From: Chitinophaga rupis
Lineage (GTDB): Bacteria; Bacteroidota; Bacteroidia; Chitinophagales; Chitinophagaceae
Reading direction: 5' to 3'
Length of the DNA: 64,000 nucleotides
Assembly: GCF_900109685.1 (NCBI RefSeq)
Contig: NZ_FOBB01000002.1
Span: 366,085 to 430,084, forward strand
Shown here: in pieces, positions 45,864 through 54,450 of the stretch
Position numbering within the stretch: position 1 is the first letter of the stretch
How the letters are laid out: every line of letters begins with the position of its first letter
The notes under the pieces: model-generated
Told to the model about the DNA's origin: nothing
Seen by the model: the letters and a program-made list of their open reading frames with translations, nothing else
Database searches by the model: none
Made by a program: the position numbers and the translations under genes

Positions 45864-47108
45864 TCACACCACTTCCCTGAACACCACAATGCCGTTATGG
45901 CCGCCAAATCCAAAGGTATTGCTCATAGCTACTTTTACTTTTTTCTCGATGGCCTGCCCGGTAATAATTTGCACGCCTGCAGGTATAGTCGGGTCTAATG
46001 TTGTAGTGTTAATGGTAGGCGGTACTACGCCGTATTTTATACTCAGGATGCAGGCAATAGCTTCTATTGCGCCGGCTGCACCTAATAAATGCCCGGTCAT
46101 GGATTTGGTAGCGCTGATGTGTAAGTGGGAAGGATCGCTGCCAAACAGTTTTGTAATAGCGGCTATTTCACTCAGGTCGCCAACAGGGGTAGAGGTGGCG
46201 TGCGCATTCAGGTAATCTACCTGTTCAGCATTTAGTCCCGCATCATCCAACGCCAGCTGCATAGCGCGTAAAGCGCCTAAGCCTTCCGGGTGCGTAGCCG
46301 TCATGTGATACGCATCTGCCGTCATGGAAGCGCCTACTACCTCCGCATAAATATGTGCGCCTCTTGCTTTGGCATGTTCATATTCTTCCAGCACTAATGC
46401 ACCCGCGCCTTCACCCATCACAAAACCATCGCGCTCCACATCAAAGGGCCGTGAAGCAGTAGCCGGATCATCGTTGCGGGTAGACATTGCCTTCATAGCA
46501 CAGAAGCCGCCTACAGATGCTTCTGTTATGGGCGCTTCAGCACCACCGGTGATGATCACCTTGGCTTTTCCCAAACGGATGTAGTTCAGCGCATCCATAA
46601 TAGCGGTGTTGGAAGTAGAGCAGGCAGAAACTGTAGTATAGTTAATACCCATTAAGCCGTATTTAATAGAGATCATGCCTGCCGCCATGTTGGCAATCAG
46701 CTTAGGTACAAAGTAGGGGCTGAAGCGTGGGTTAAAACCGCCTTGCGTATATTCTTTAACCTGCTCTTCAAAAGTTTGCATACCACCCTGCCCGGAGCCG
46801 AAGATCACGCCGGTATCAAAAGGGTCCATGCTGCTGAAGTCGAGGCCGGAATCTTTAATAGCTTCATCTGCTGCCACCATGGCATATTGTGTAAAGGGAT
46901 CGCTTTTGCGGATGTCTCCTTTATCCAGCAATTCCTGCGCATTAAAACTCTTTATTTCCCCGGCAAATTGCGTGCGGAAGCGGCTGGGATCAAACTTGGT
47001 GATCGTGGCCGCACCGCTTTTGCCGGCGCTGAGCTGTTCCCAGAACGTAGCTGTATTGTTGCCGATAGGTGTTAAAGCTCCTAATCCGGTAATAACTGCT
47101 CTTTTCAT
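45864..47108 (-). CDS. fabF: Beta-ketoacyl-ACP synthase II (FabF)
   Basis: This 414-residue protein is a complete FabF-type condensing enzyme. The nucleophile Cys163 is in VSACSTS. The catalytic histidines are H303 (NAHATSTPVGD) and H340 (KSMTGHLLGAAG, with K335), and the C-terminal FGFGGHNG loop is present. It elongates fatty acyl-ACP by decarboxylative condensation with malonyl-ACP in the cytoplasm. It lies 60 bp downstream of a TetR gene on the same strand, and no acpP or other fab gene is adjacent. It may be a second copy serving a special lipid or a regulated response; that is inference. Confidence 0.95.
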   Translation of the reverse strand: MKRAVITGLGALTPIGNNTATFWEQLSAGKSGAATITKFDPSRFRTQFAGEIKSFNAQELLDKGDIRKSDPFTQYAMVAADEAIKDSGLDFSSMDPFDTGVIFGSGQGGMQTFEEQVKEYTQGGFNPRFSPYFVPKLIANMAAGMISIKYGLMGINYTTVSACSTSNTAIMDALNYIRLGKAKVIITGGAEAPITEASVGGFCAMKAMSTRNDDPATASRPFDVERDGFVMGEGAGALVLEEYEHAKARGAHIYAEVVGASMTADAYHMTATHPEGLGALRAMQLALDDAGLNAEQVDYLNAHATSTPVGDLSEIAAITKLFGSDPSHLHISATKSMTGHLLGAAGAIEAIACILSIKYGVVPPTINTTTLDPTIPAGVQIITGQAIEKKVKVAMSNTFGFGGHNGIVVFREVV

Positions 47109-47168
47109 CTGAAGTGGTTTGATGGTTTATGATTTGTACAGGCTTGCCTGTATAATTGTAAGGTATTG

Positions 47169-47723
47169 TTATATCAGGTCTTTAGCCAGCTGTTTGCTCA
47201 TACGCTGAAAAGTGCTGCCGCCCAATACCCGTGAAAATAATAGTGATGATAACAGGTTGGAAAGCACCATCAGGGCCCGGTCATATGCTTCGCCTTCAAA
47301 ATGTAAGCGCTGCTGCGCTCTGCCTTTTTCCAGGCATTGCGTCATCCACTGTAATATACCGGTGCACATTTCCTGTACCTTGGCCTGCATAGGCGCCGGC
47401 AGCGTATCATAATCCGGTGTTAAGGAACCTACCAGGCAAATGGTGCCCAGCTTACTGCGCTGCTGAAATATATCTATAAGCTTTTTAAGCTGCTGGTCTT
47501 CCGGCATTTTTTCCCATTTGCGTATGTGCAGGGCAAGGTTTTTCAGCTCCCGCTCAATTACGCTGATCCCCAGGTCGCCCTTGGTAGGGAAGTGGTAATG
47601 AACAGCCGCGTTCTTAATGGCCAGGGGTGCCGAAATATCAGCATAGCTAAAGGCATTAAAACCTTTGGTGCGGATCAGGTGATCGGCCAGGTCAATGATC
47701 TTTTCTTTAGTGGTGTCAGCCAT
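47169..47723 (-). CDS. TetR/AcrR-family regulator
   Basis: I used the ATG at 47723 (MADTTKEKI). The 184-residue product has the TetR helix-turn-helix at about 10-55 (IIDLADHLIRTKGFNAFSYAD, then IKNAAVHYHFPTKGDLG) and an all-helical ligand domain. Its promoter carries a 20-bp near-perfect palindrome between the -33 and -7 elements, so it is very likely autorepressed. With fabF 60 bp downstream in the same direction, the pair may form an operon released by a lipophilic or acyl ligand. The ligand is inferred. Confidence 0.9.
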   Translation of the reverse strand: MADTTKEKIIDLADHLIRTKGFNAFSYADISAPLAIKNAAVHYHFPTKGDLGISVIERELKNLALHIRKWEKMPEDQQLKKLIDIFQQRSKLGTICLVGSLTPDYDTLPAPMQAKVQEMCTGILQWMTQCLEKGRAQQRLHFEGEAYDRALMVLSNLLSSLLFSRVLGGSTFQRMSKQLAKDLI

Positions 47724-47741
47724 AAAGTAACATTCAGGCCG

Positions 47742-47773
47742 CAAATATACTGACTAATTAGTAAGTAAGCAAA
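47742..47773 (-). promoter_or_regulatory. Bacteroidota promoter with embedded TetR operator
   Basis: On the minus strand a -33 TTTG (47770-47773), a 20-base spacer and a -7 TATATTTG (47742-47749) fit the Bacteroidota consensus. A 20-bp palindrome (47748-47767, core ACTAATTAGT, one mismatched pair) fills the spacer and overlaps the -7 element. The TetR start codon is 19 bp downstream. Confidence 0.8.
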
Positions 47774-47903
47774 TGTCCGGGCCTTCAACCCGGTTTCAGG
47801 GCTCCCATCTATATATAAGAAAATGATAAAATAATGTGTATCTTATCCCATAAAATTCCACTGTACAACAGGAACGGATCAACGTTAATCAATCAACCCA
47901 CAC

Positions 47904-49229
47904 ATGAACAAAAAATTATTTACCGGCTGCCTGGTAGCCGCTTTAGGCGGACTATTATTCGGGGCAGATACCGCGGTGATCTCCGGTGCAGAACAGGCGA
48001 TTAAAGAAGTGTTTCAATTAGATGGTTTCTGGCACGGCTTTACCAATTCCATAGCTTTAATAGGTACCATTGTTGGCGCTATTGGCTGCGGTATTCCGTT
48101 GGACAAATACGGCCGTAAAAAAGTATTGATCCTGGTAGGCATCTTTTATATTATATCTGCATTAGGCTGCGGCCTGTCGCACTCCTGGCCGGCATTCCTG
48201 ATCTATCGTTTTATTGGCGGCTTAGGTATTGGCGCCTCCTCTGTAGCAGGGCCTATGTATATTTCAGAAATAGCGCCGCCCAGGCTGCGTGGCAGGCTGG
48301 TAGCATTGTTCCAGTTTAACATTGTGCTGGGTATATTGCTCGCCTACTTTTCCAATTATTTTATTAACAAATGGGTAGCTACCGATGCATGGCGCTGGAT
48401 GTTAGGCGTGCAGGCCGTTCCGTCTTTATTGTTCCTGGTATTATTATACCTGATACCGGAAAGCCCGCGCTGGCTTATGAAACGCCAGCGTACTGCGGAG
48501 GCGCGTGCGGTATTGCTTTCATTAGGTAATACGGATGCAGATGTAATTGTAACAGATATTGCAGAATCACTGAAAGCAGAGAATAGCGGGCATACAGAGA
48601 AATTATTCACGCGCAAATTTTCCTTCCCGGTAATGTGCGCTATCCTGTTAGCCACCTTCAACCAGTTTTCAGGTATTAACGCCATCATGTATTATGCACC
48701 CCGTATTTTTTCAATGACAGGCCTGGCCCGCGATACGGCCCTGTTGCAGGCGGTGCTCATAGGCGTTACCAACATGGTGTTCACCATCATTGCCATGTTT
48801 GTGATCGATAAATTTGGCAGAAAAACATTGTTGATAGCCGGCTCCATAGGTATGATCCTCTTCCTGGGCTTAACTGCCCGTGCCTTTTACCTGCATGATT
48901 TTGGCGGCTACCTGGTGCTCGTTTACCTGGTAGGCTTTATTGCCAGCTTTGCATTTTCACAGGGCGCTGTAATATGGGTATTCCTGGCAGAGATCTTCCC
49001 GAACTCCGTGCGTGCCAAAGGGCAGGCATTGGGCAGCTTTACGCACTGGTTCTGGGCTGCTGTAATGACCTGGTTATTTCCTATTGTAGCAGAGCTGCCT
49101 TTTGGCGGTACCCTGGCATTCAGTTTCTTTTGCGTAGCAATGGTATTACACCTGTTGTTTGCCGTAAAAATGCTGCCGGAAACAAGAGGTAAATCACTGG
49201 AAGAGCTGGAGAAAATAGTATTGCGGTAG
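47904..49229 (+). CDS. Sugar-porter family MFS transporter
   Basis: This is a 441-residue, 12-helix transporter with sugar-porter signatures: GGLLFGADTAVISGAEQ in TM1, DKYGRKKVLI after TM2, RFIGGLGIGASSV, PESPRWLMKRQR at the central loop, INAIMYYAP in TM7, DKFGRKTLL, and PETRGKSLEELE at the end. It probably imports a hexose or pentose by proton symport; the sugar cannot be told. No sugar-metabolism gene is adjacent. It is transcribed away from the TetR gene across a 180-bp gap with an AT-rich upstream region. Confidence 0.92.
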   Translation: MNKKLFTGCLVAALGGLLFGADTAVISGAEQAIKEVFQLDGFWHGFTNSIALIGTIVGAIGCGIPLDKYGRKKVLILVGIFYIISALGCGLSHSWPAFLIYRFIGGLGIGASSVAGPMYISEIAPPRLRGRLVALFQFNIVLGILLAYFSNYFINKWVATDAWRWMLGVQAVPSLLFLVLLYLIPESPRWLMKRQRTAEARAVLLSLGNTDADVIVTDIAESLKAENSGHTEKLFTRKFSFPVMCAILLATFNQFSGINAIMYYAPRIFSMTGLARDTALLQAVLIGVTNMVFTIIAMFVIDKFGRKTLLIAGSIGMILFLGLTARAFYLHDFGGYLVLVYLVGFIASFAFSQGAVIWVFLAEIFPNSVRAKGQALGSFTHWFWAAVMTWLFPIVAELPFGGTLAFSFFCVAMVLHLLFAVKMLPETRGKSLEELEKIVLR

Positions 49230-49356
49230 ATAGCTATAAGCACTTACATGGGTAGCATTCCAAACGTAAAACCAATTCGTAATTACTCATATCCATACTT
49301 ACTTTCAATGGCATTCCCCGCTGGACGGGACAGACTATGCCCTGCTTGAGGCGGGG

Positions 49357-49381
49357 CGTAATTGATAATTCGTAATTAAAA
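49357..49381. repeat. 25-bp dispersed repeat, copy B
   Basis: This is the exact reverse complement of 37790-37814 (contains GTAATTGATAATTCGTAATT). It lies in the 268-bp gap between the MFS gene and the HMA-AraC gene, which otherwise shows no gene. Confidence 0.9.
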
Positions 49382-49497
49382 ATGACCTGTTGGTAAATAC
49401 ACCTACAGGTCATTTTTTTATGCCAATGATTATGTAATCTTTCCCCGTAATTATGTAACAATTATACAAGCTGAACACCGGATCTTTGTATACTATT

Positions 49498-50061
49498 ATG
49501 CCGGCTTATACACTACATATCAAAGGAATGGTTTGCCCGCGTTGTATTTCTACCGTGCAACAGGAGCTTACAGCATCTGGCCTGCAGGTATCCCATGTTG
49601 AACTGGGCAGCGCCACCATACAATCCGCTACACCACCCGATCTGAATGCCATTGCAGCACTACTGCAGTCATTGGGTTTTAGCCTGCTGGAAGATAAAAA
49701 CCAGCAGCTGGTGAAACAGGTAAAAGAAGCCGTTGCGCAGGTATATTCCGGGGAATTTGATTTTCCGCCGCAGTTCCGCTTTTCAAAATGGGTAGCAGAA
49801 AAACTCTCACGGCCTTATGATCTGCTGAGCGCTGTTTTTTCAGCAGCAGAAGGCAGCACGCTGGAAAAATACATACTGGCCTACCGGGTTGAAAAGGTAA
49901 AGGAACTCTTAATATATACCCCCGCCACGCTGGCCGATATTGCTTTTCGTTTAGGCTTTAGCAGTGAGGCGCATCTATCCCGCCAGTTCAAAGCATTAAC
50001 TGGTCTTACCCCATCTTATTTCATAAAGATCCGTAAAGAGAGAAGAGGCGGTAAAGTCTAA
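49498..50061 (+). CDS. HMA-domain/AraC HTH fusion regulator
   Basis: I used the ATG at 49498; an upstream TTG is also in frame. The 187-residue protein joins an N-terminal heavy-metal-associated-like domain (GMVCPRC, Cys13 and Cys16, about 1-68) to an AraC double helix-turn-helix (about 95-180: YILAYRVEKVKELL, LADIAFRLGFSSEAHLSRQF). The CxxC site could bind copper or another soft metal, which would make it a metal-sensing regulator. The copper and heavy-metal efflux cluster starts 1.3 kb downstream, so control of that cluster is a natural guess. Its stop overlaps the RES toxin stop on the other strand by 3 bp. Confidence 0.82.
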   Translation: MPAYTLHIKGMVCPRCISTVQQELTASGLQVSHVELGSATIQSATPPDLNAIAALLQSLGFSLLEDKNQQLVKQVKEAVAQVYSGEFDFPPQFRFSKWVAEKLSRPYDLLSAVFSAAEGSTLEKYILAYRVEKVKELLIYTPATLADIAFRLGFSSEAHLSRQFKALTGLTPSYFIKIRKERRGGKV

Positions 50062-50537
50062 TTATCTTTTTCAGAAGGTTTAAAAAGTCTGCGGTCTAGT
50101 TCTAAGGGCTCATAATTCACAACATTCACCAGGTCATAATAACGGGGAAAAAGCGGGTCCAGCAGGTAGTTGAACTCACCTGGCAACACAGCAGAACGTA
50201 CTTTAAAACCCAGGTATTTCTTCTCTTTGAATAATTGGTCCCCGATCTTGCGCAGGGCCAGGGTTTCCGGCAGCCGCCAGTCTTCAATTAATTTATCGTC
50301 AGAAAGCGTGTAGATGGGAGCATTATCTGCAATCTCAATTTCCATAGTATATAGGCGGGGTGGCAGCTCCGATTGGTCATAATGTACCAGGTTTTCCAGC
50401 AATGCCAGCGACCGGCTTTCACTGGTATACAGCATAAAGGTTCCGGTTGAGTTCCAGCGGCCTCCGGCCAGGTAAGCACCTTTGCCGGAAAGGTCTTGTG
50501 CTCTCTCTGCGGTTTTTACAATGCGGTAAACAATCAT
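50058..50537 (-). CDS. RES-domain toxin (MbcT-like)
   Basis: This 159-residue protein is a RES-domain protein with family positions R5 (YRIVK), R27 (GGRWNSTG), Y37 (LYTSES) and E48 (LALLENL). Characterised RES toxins degrade or modify NAD+ and stop growth unless neutralised. The gene upstream on the same strand encodes the cognate Xre/MbcA-like antitoxin, 57 bp away, giving a type II toxin-antitoxin pair. The length is typical and the gene appears intact. Confidence 0.92.
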   Translation of the reverse strand: MIVYRIVKTAERAQDLSGKGAYLAGGRWNSTGTFMLYTSESRSLALLENLVHYDQSELPPRLYTMEIEIADNAPIYTLSDDKLIEDWRLPETLALRKIGDQLFKEKKYLGFKVRSAVLPGEFNYLLDPLFPRYYDLVNVVNYEPLELDRRLFKPSEKDN

Positions 50538-50594
50538 GACAATACAACTTCGATCATGAGAATATGGTTAATAAGAGAGAGAGATGTGTTTTGT

Positions 50595-51266
50595 TTAGGA
50601 GAAAATACCTTCTTCAATACGGGTTAAAATATTGTTGACCAGCTTAATACCTGTAGGGGTACCCATCAGCTCAAGCGGCTTTTTATCGCCTAAGGCGCGG
50701 TTATCTTTAGAAAGCCAGCGGTTCAGTTTGTTTTGATCTTCAAACACCTTCATACCGTGGGCTAATGTGCTCGCCATTTCAATGGCTTGTGAGGAGACTA
50801 CTTTATCCATGGGGTCGTCATTTTTTTTACGTTCTAGTGTTTTGGTGGACAGATCTACCAGATCCGCCATTTCCCTCATCGGGATATTCATAAACCTGGC
50901 AATGTTTATAAGGCAAACCTTAGGCAAACCCAGGAAGCTAAGTTCTACATAATCCATGTCATTTTTAGGAATCAGAGCTTCATCCGCCTCAAAATTTCCG
51001 CCTAGTATATACCATGTAACTCTATCCTGATCATCCCACATACCGCTGGTATCTCCTCCTTTAATGGCTATAGGGCTGTTTTTGGCTTTTGCGTAAACGT
51101 GCAGGCGCCCCTGGCCGGATAAATTTAGCTCAATAGGCGCTACCGGATTAGTTTTGCCTGCTTTGGGAATAGCATCCTCCCCTTTACCTGTTTTTGAGGC
51201 ATCACCCATACTACCCCTTGGTTTAGAGGTATTCCCTGCTTTAGATGTATCACCCTCCGCCTTCAT
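50595..51266 (-). CDS. Xre/MbcA/ParS-type antitoxin (DUF2384) with long N-terminal extension
   Basis: This is a 223-residue protein. The C-terminal 120 residues match the Xre-MbcA-ParS antitoxin: IARFMNIPMREMADLVDLS as the helix-turn-helix-like part, then a toxin-binding domain ending NRWLSKDNRALGDKKPLELMGTPTG (landmark, about 178-202). The first 100 residues are unusual: a Lys/Gly/Ser-rich disordered stretch (about 1-42) and a short beta-like region. The promoter has an inverted repeat directly over the -7 element, which fits autorepression. The DUF2384 call is strong. Confidence 0.88.
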   Translation of the reverse strand: MKAEGDTSKAGNTSKPRGSMGDASKTGKGEDAIPKAGKTNPVAPIELNLSGQGRLHVYAKAKNSPIAIKGGDTSGMWDDQDRVTWYILGGNFEADEALIPKNDMDYVELSFLGLPKVCLINIARFMNIPMREMADLVDLSTKTLERKKNDDPMDKVVSSQAIEMASTLAHGMKVFEDQNKLNRWLSKDNRALGDKKPLELMGTPTGIKLVNNILTRIEEGIFS

Positions 51267-51270
51267 AAAC

Positions 51271-51316
51271 GTACATTTTACCCAAATGTACCCCTTTTTT
51301 GTCGCTCCTCCAACAA
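51271..51316 (-). promoter_or_regulatory. Antitoxin promoter with inverted-repeat operator
   Basis: GTACATTT (51271-51278) and AAATGTAC (51284-51291) form a perfect inverted repeat with a 5-base spacer. It covers the minus-strand -7 element TACATTTG (51283-51290). A GTTG at 51311-51314 gives a -33-like element with a 20-base spacer. The antitoxin ATG lies 5 bp beyond the repeat. Confidence 0.75.
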
Positions 51317-51337
51317 CTAATCTTAAAATTTTTCCCC

Positions 51338-51379
51338 CTTATAGTATAAGAGGCCTGCCCATAGGCGGCGGTAACTTTG
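51338..51379 (+). promoter_or_regulatory. copA promoter with upstream palindrome
   Basis: A -7 element TAACTTTG at 51372-51379 lies 21 bp before the copA ATG. A 13-bp palindrome CTTATA-G-TATAAG at 51338-51350 overlaps the expected -33 position, where no TTTG is seen. This is a plausible activator or repressor site for metal control. Confidence 0.55.
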
Positions 51380-51400
51380 CTTTAAATAAAAGAAGGTAAG

Positions 51401-53662
51401 ATGACAACCGTAACAACAGGCAGGCAGAAAGAAAGCAGCGCAGCGGCTAACGCGGCGCTCAAAAAAGAGACCTTTCCGGTACTGGAAATGACCTGTGCGG
51501 CCTGCGCCATCAGCGTGGAATCTATGCTGAAAACAGCCGCAGGTGTGCAGGACGCCGGCGTAAATTTTGCCAACCAAAGCGCCTGGGTATTATATGATCC
51601 CGGCATAGCTACCCCGGAATCCTTACAAAATACTGTTCGCTCCATTGGCTACGACCTGGTAATTGATACAGCTAACCAGCAGGAAATAAAAGAAACCGCC
51701 CAGCAGCAATACTATCAAAAGCTAAAAATAAGAACGATATGGTCATCGCTGCTGGCGCTGCCGGTAGTGGTGATCGGTATGTTCTTTATGAACATGCCTT
51801 ATGCCAACTGGATCATGCTGGTATTGGCTACGCCGGTAGTATTTTACTTTGGCCGTAGTTTCTTTATCAATGCCTGGAAACAGGCCCGCTTCCGCAAAGC
51901 CAATATGGATACGCTGGTAGCGCTCAGCACCGGTATTGCCTGGGTATTCAGCGTATTTAATACCATATACCCCGCTTTCTGGCACCAGCGCGGCTTGCAT
52001 GCACATGTATATTTTGAGGCCGCCGCAGTGGTCATTGCATTCATTTCATTAGGCAAGCTGCTGGAAGAAAAAGCAAAGTCCAACACTTCTTCCGCCATTA
52101 AAAAGCTGATGGGCTTACAGCCGCAAACCGTAACCGTAGTACATCCGGGTGGCCATATGCAGCAAATGCCAATTGCACAGGTAAAAGTGCAGGATGTACT
52201 GCTGGTAAAACCCGGTGAAAAAATTCCGGTAGATGGTATAGTGATCAGCGGCGGATCTTATATAGATGAAAGCATGATCAGCGGAGAGCCGCTGCCTGTA
52301 AGCAAAACAGCCGGCGATAATATTTTTGCAGGCACGATTAACCAGCAGGGCAGCTTCCAGTTCCGTGCAGAAAAAGTAGGAGGGGATACTGTATTGGCCC
52401 GCATTATAAAAATGGTACAGGAAGCGCAGGGCAGCAAAGCCCCGGTGCAAAAGCTGGTAGATAAAATAGCAGGCATTTTTGTACCCGTAGTAATAGGCAT
52501 TGCCATCCTGGCCTTTGGTGTGTGGATGGTAGCCGGTGGCGCACATGCTTTTACGCATGGCTTGCTGGCCGCAGTAACTGTGCTGGTAATTGCCTGTCCC
52601 TGTGCGTTGGGGCTGGCTACTCCAACCGCCATTATGGTGGGGGTGGGTAAAGGCGCCAGCCATCATATGCTTATCCGTGATGCAGAGAGCCTGGAGCTGG
52701 CCCACCGGGTAAATGCCATCATCCTGGATAAAACCGGCACCATTACAGAAGGCCGGCCCGCGCTCACAGACACTCATTTCATAAACGATACTGCAGCCTG
52801 GAAACAGGTATTGCTGGCCATGGAGCTGCAATCAGAGCACCCGCTGGCAACCGCCATTGTAAACGGTTTGCAGCAGCAGGGTATACAGCCGGTAAGCATA
52901 AAGAACATTACCAGCATTACAGGTAAAGGAATAGCTGCCGTGTATGAGGGGTCTACCTATCGTATAGGTAATCTCCGTTTCATGAAGGATAATAACATTC
53001 AGATGAATGCAGCCCTGGCAGCCAAAGCGCAGGCCTGGCAAGCATCCGCTAAAACCGTTATTGCTTTTGCCGCTAACGCGGAAGTGGTAGCTGTATTGGC
53101 CATTGCAGATAAAATAAAGGATACCTCCAAAGCAGCCATTACCGCCTTACAGCAACAGGGTATAGCGGTGTACATGCTCACCGGCGACCAGGAGCAAACT
53201 GCCGCCGCCGTAGCTAAGCAGGTAAATGTGAAGCATTATAGAGCCGGTGTAATGCCTGCAGAAAAAGCCGCCTTTGTAAAAGAGCTGCAGCAGCAGGGTA
53301 AAATAGTGGCTATGGTGGGCGATGGTATTAACGACAGCCACGCGCTGGCCCAGGCGGACGTAAGCATTGCCATGGGCAAAGGATCAGACATTGCCATGGA
53401 TGTAGCTAAGATCACCCTCATTACCTCCGATCTGAATACGCTGCCCAAAGTATTGCGCCTGTCCCGTAAAACGGTACGCACTATCCGGCAAAACCTTTTC
53501 TGGGCCTTTATTTACAATATCATCGGTATTCCGCTGGCAGCAGGTATCTTATATCCTTTCAACGGGTTTTTATTAGACCCTATGATTGCCGGCGCGGCCA
53601 TGGCATTAAGTTCCGTGTCAGTGGTCAGCAATAGCCTGCGGTTAAAATTGTCAACATTATAA
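51401..53662 (+). CDS. copA: Copper-exporting P1B-type ATPase (CopA)
   Basis: This 753-residue protein is a full copper ATPase. It has one N-terminal HMA domain (MTCAAC, Cys32 and Cys35), a membrane region, the TGE-like actuator motif (MISGEPLPV), CPC in the sixth helix ([12 protein letters not shown]), the phosphorylation site DKTGTITEG, the HP motif (SEHPLATAI) and the hinge [13 protein letters not shown]. It pumps Cu(I) from the cytoplasm. A separate HMA chaperone gene follows 12 bp later. Metal specificity is by the CPC motif and chaperone context. Confidence 0.95.
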   Translation: MTTVTTGRQKESSAAANAALKKETFPVLEMTCAACAISVESMLKTAAGVQDAGVNFANQSAWVLYDPGIATPESLQNTVRSIGYDLVIDTANQQEIKETAQQQYYQKLKIRTIWSSLLALPVVVIGMFFMNMPYANWIMLVLATPVVFYFGRSFFINAWKQARFRKANMDTLVALSTGIAWVFSVFNTIYPAFWHQRGLHAHVYFEAAAVVIAFISLGKLLEEKAKSNTSSAIKKLMGLQPQTVTVVHPGGHMQQMPIAQVKVQDVLLVKPGEKIPVDGIVISGGSYIDESMISGEPLPVSKTAGDNIFAGTINQQGSFQFRAEKVGGDTVLARIIKMVQEAQGSKAPVQKLVDKIAGIFVPVVIGIAILAFGVWMVAGGAHAFTHGLLAAVTVLVIACPCALGLATPTAIMVGVGKGASHHMLIRDAESLELAHRVNAIILDKTGTITEGRPALTDTHFINDTAAWKQVLLAMELQSEHPLATAIVNGLQQQGIQPVSIKNITSITGKGIAAVYEGSTYRIGNLRFMKDNNIQMNAALAAKAQAWQASAKTVIAFAANAEVVAVLAIADKIKDTSKAAITALQQQGIAVYMLTGDQEQTAAAVAKQVNVKHYRAGVMPAEKAAFVKELQQQGKIVAMVGDGINDSHALAQADVSIAMGKGSDIAMDVAKITLITSDLNTLPKVLRLSRKTVRTIRQNLFWAFIYNIIGIPLAAGILYPFNGFLLDPMIAGAAMALSSVSVVSNSLRLKLSTL

Positions 53663-53674
53663 AAGCATAATAGC

Positions 53675-53887
53675 ATGGAAACGTTAAAATTCAAGACAAA
53701 CATTAAATGTGCCGGTTGTATAACAACCGTGACACCCTTCCTGGACACAGTAGCAGGTAAAGATAGCTGGAGCGTGGATACACAAAATCCCGACAAAACA
53801 CTGGTGATCACTACAGATAAAACCATCACCGGGGCCGATGTGATCAATGCTTTACAGCAGGCCGGTTATAAGGCAGAAAATATATAA
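53675..53887 (+). CDS. HMA-type copper chaperone
   Basis: This is a 70-residue single HMA domain with KCAGC (Cys12 and Cys15), DKTLVITTD and VINALQQAGYKAENI. It should carry Cu(I) to CopA, whose gene lies 12 bp upstream. A long hairpin follows the stop codon by 5 bp. Confidence 0.93.
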   Translation: METLKFKTNIKCAGCITTVTPFLDTVAGKDSWSVDTQNPDKTLVITTDKTITGADVINALQQAGYKAENI

Positions 53888-53891
53888 GTAG

Positions 53892-53930
53892 CTTACAGGC
53901 GCTCCCGTTATTTTTCGGGAGGCCTGTAAG
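53892..53930 (+). terminator. Hairpin after the copper chaperone gene
   Basis: CTTACAGGC pairs with GCCTGTAAG and CTCCCG with CGGGAG (15 pairs, one bulged G) around an 8-base TTATTTTT loop. TATTAAAAAATAG follows instead of a T-run, so it may be a weak terminator or a stability element. Confidence 0.55.
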
Positions 53931-53943
53931 TATTAAAAAATAG

Positions 53944-53951
53944 TATCTTTG
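53944..53951 (+). promoter_or_regulatory. Candidate -7 element before HYC_CC_PP-like gene
   Basis: TATCTTTG fits TAnnTTTG and lies 7 bp before the ATG, implying an almost leaderless transcript. No -33 TTTG is seen at the proper distance, so support is weak. Confidence 0.35.
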
Positions 53952-53958
53952 TTCTCTT

Positions 53959-54363
53959 ATGAAGCGATTCATTGCTGTTATATTAACCATCCTTTACATG
54001 AGCACCGCCATGGGCGCCACTGTGCAGTTACATTACTGCATGGGCAAACTGGTGGCATGGGAGCTGGGTAGCAGCAAAAAGGATCACTGTAAGGGCTGCG
54101 GTATGGAGCTGCCCGCCAAAAATACCAGCAAAAAGAAATGCTGTCAGGATGAGTACAAGGAGATAAAGCTGAAAAAAGACTATCATAACCCGGCAACTGC
54201 AGGGGCTATGGTTCCCCTGGCCCTAGAAGCCACCCCGGTAACAATGTATACTTTACAGGCTATGCCGGTAGCTTCCCTGGCAGTTACTTTTCCCGTAGCG
54301 CAGGCGCCGCCGGACACTGGCAACACACCTGTTTTCCTGCTTAACTGTAATTTCCGCATCTGA
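53959..54363 (+). CDS. HYC_CC_PP-like exported metal-cluster protein
   Basis: This is a 134-residue protein with an N-terminal signal segment (FIAVILTILYMSTAMG). An LHYCMG motif, a CKGCGMEL pair and KKCCQDEY follow, with a Pro-rich C-terminal part (AQAPPDTG). This fits the Bacteroidota HYC_CC_PP family, commonly beside cus/cop genes. The Cys and Met residues could bind copper in the envelope, but no biochemical role is established that I know of. It lies 87 bp before cusA. Confidence 0.8.
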   Translation: MKRFIAVILTILYMSTAMGATVQLHYCMGKLVAWELGSSKKDHCKGCGMELPAKNTSKKKCCQDEYKEIKLKKDYHNPATAGAMVPLALEATPVTMYTLQAMPVASLAVTFPVAQAPPDTGNTPVFLLNCNFRI

Positions 54364-54450
54364 TATAACCCCCACCCCCTAACACCGTTAACATTCCATA
54401 ACGGAGTTCTCTTTTTTTAATTTTTCCCTTTTACTTTTTTACTTAATTCT

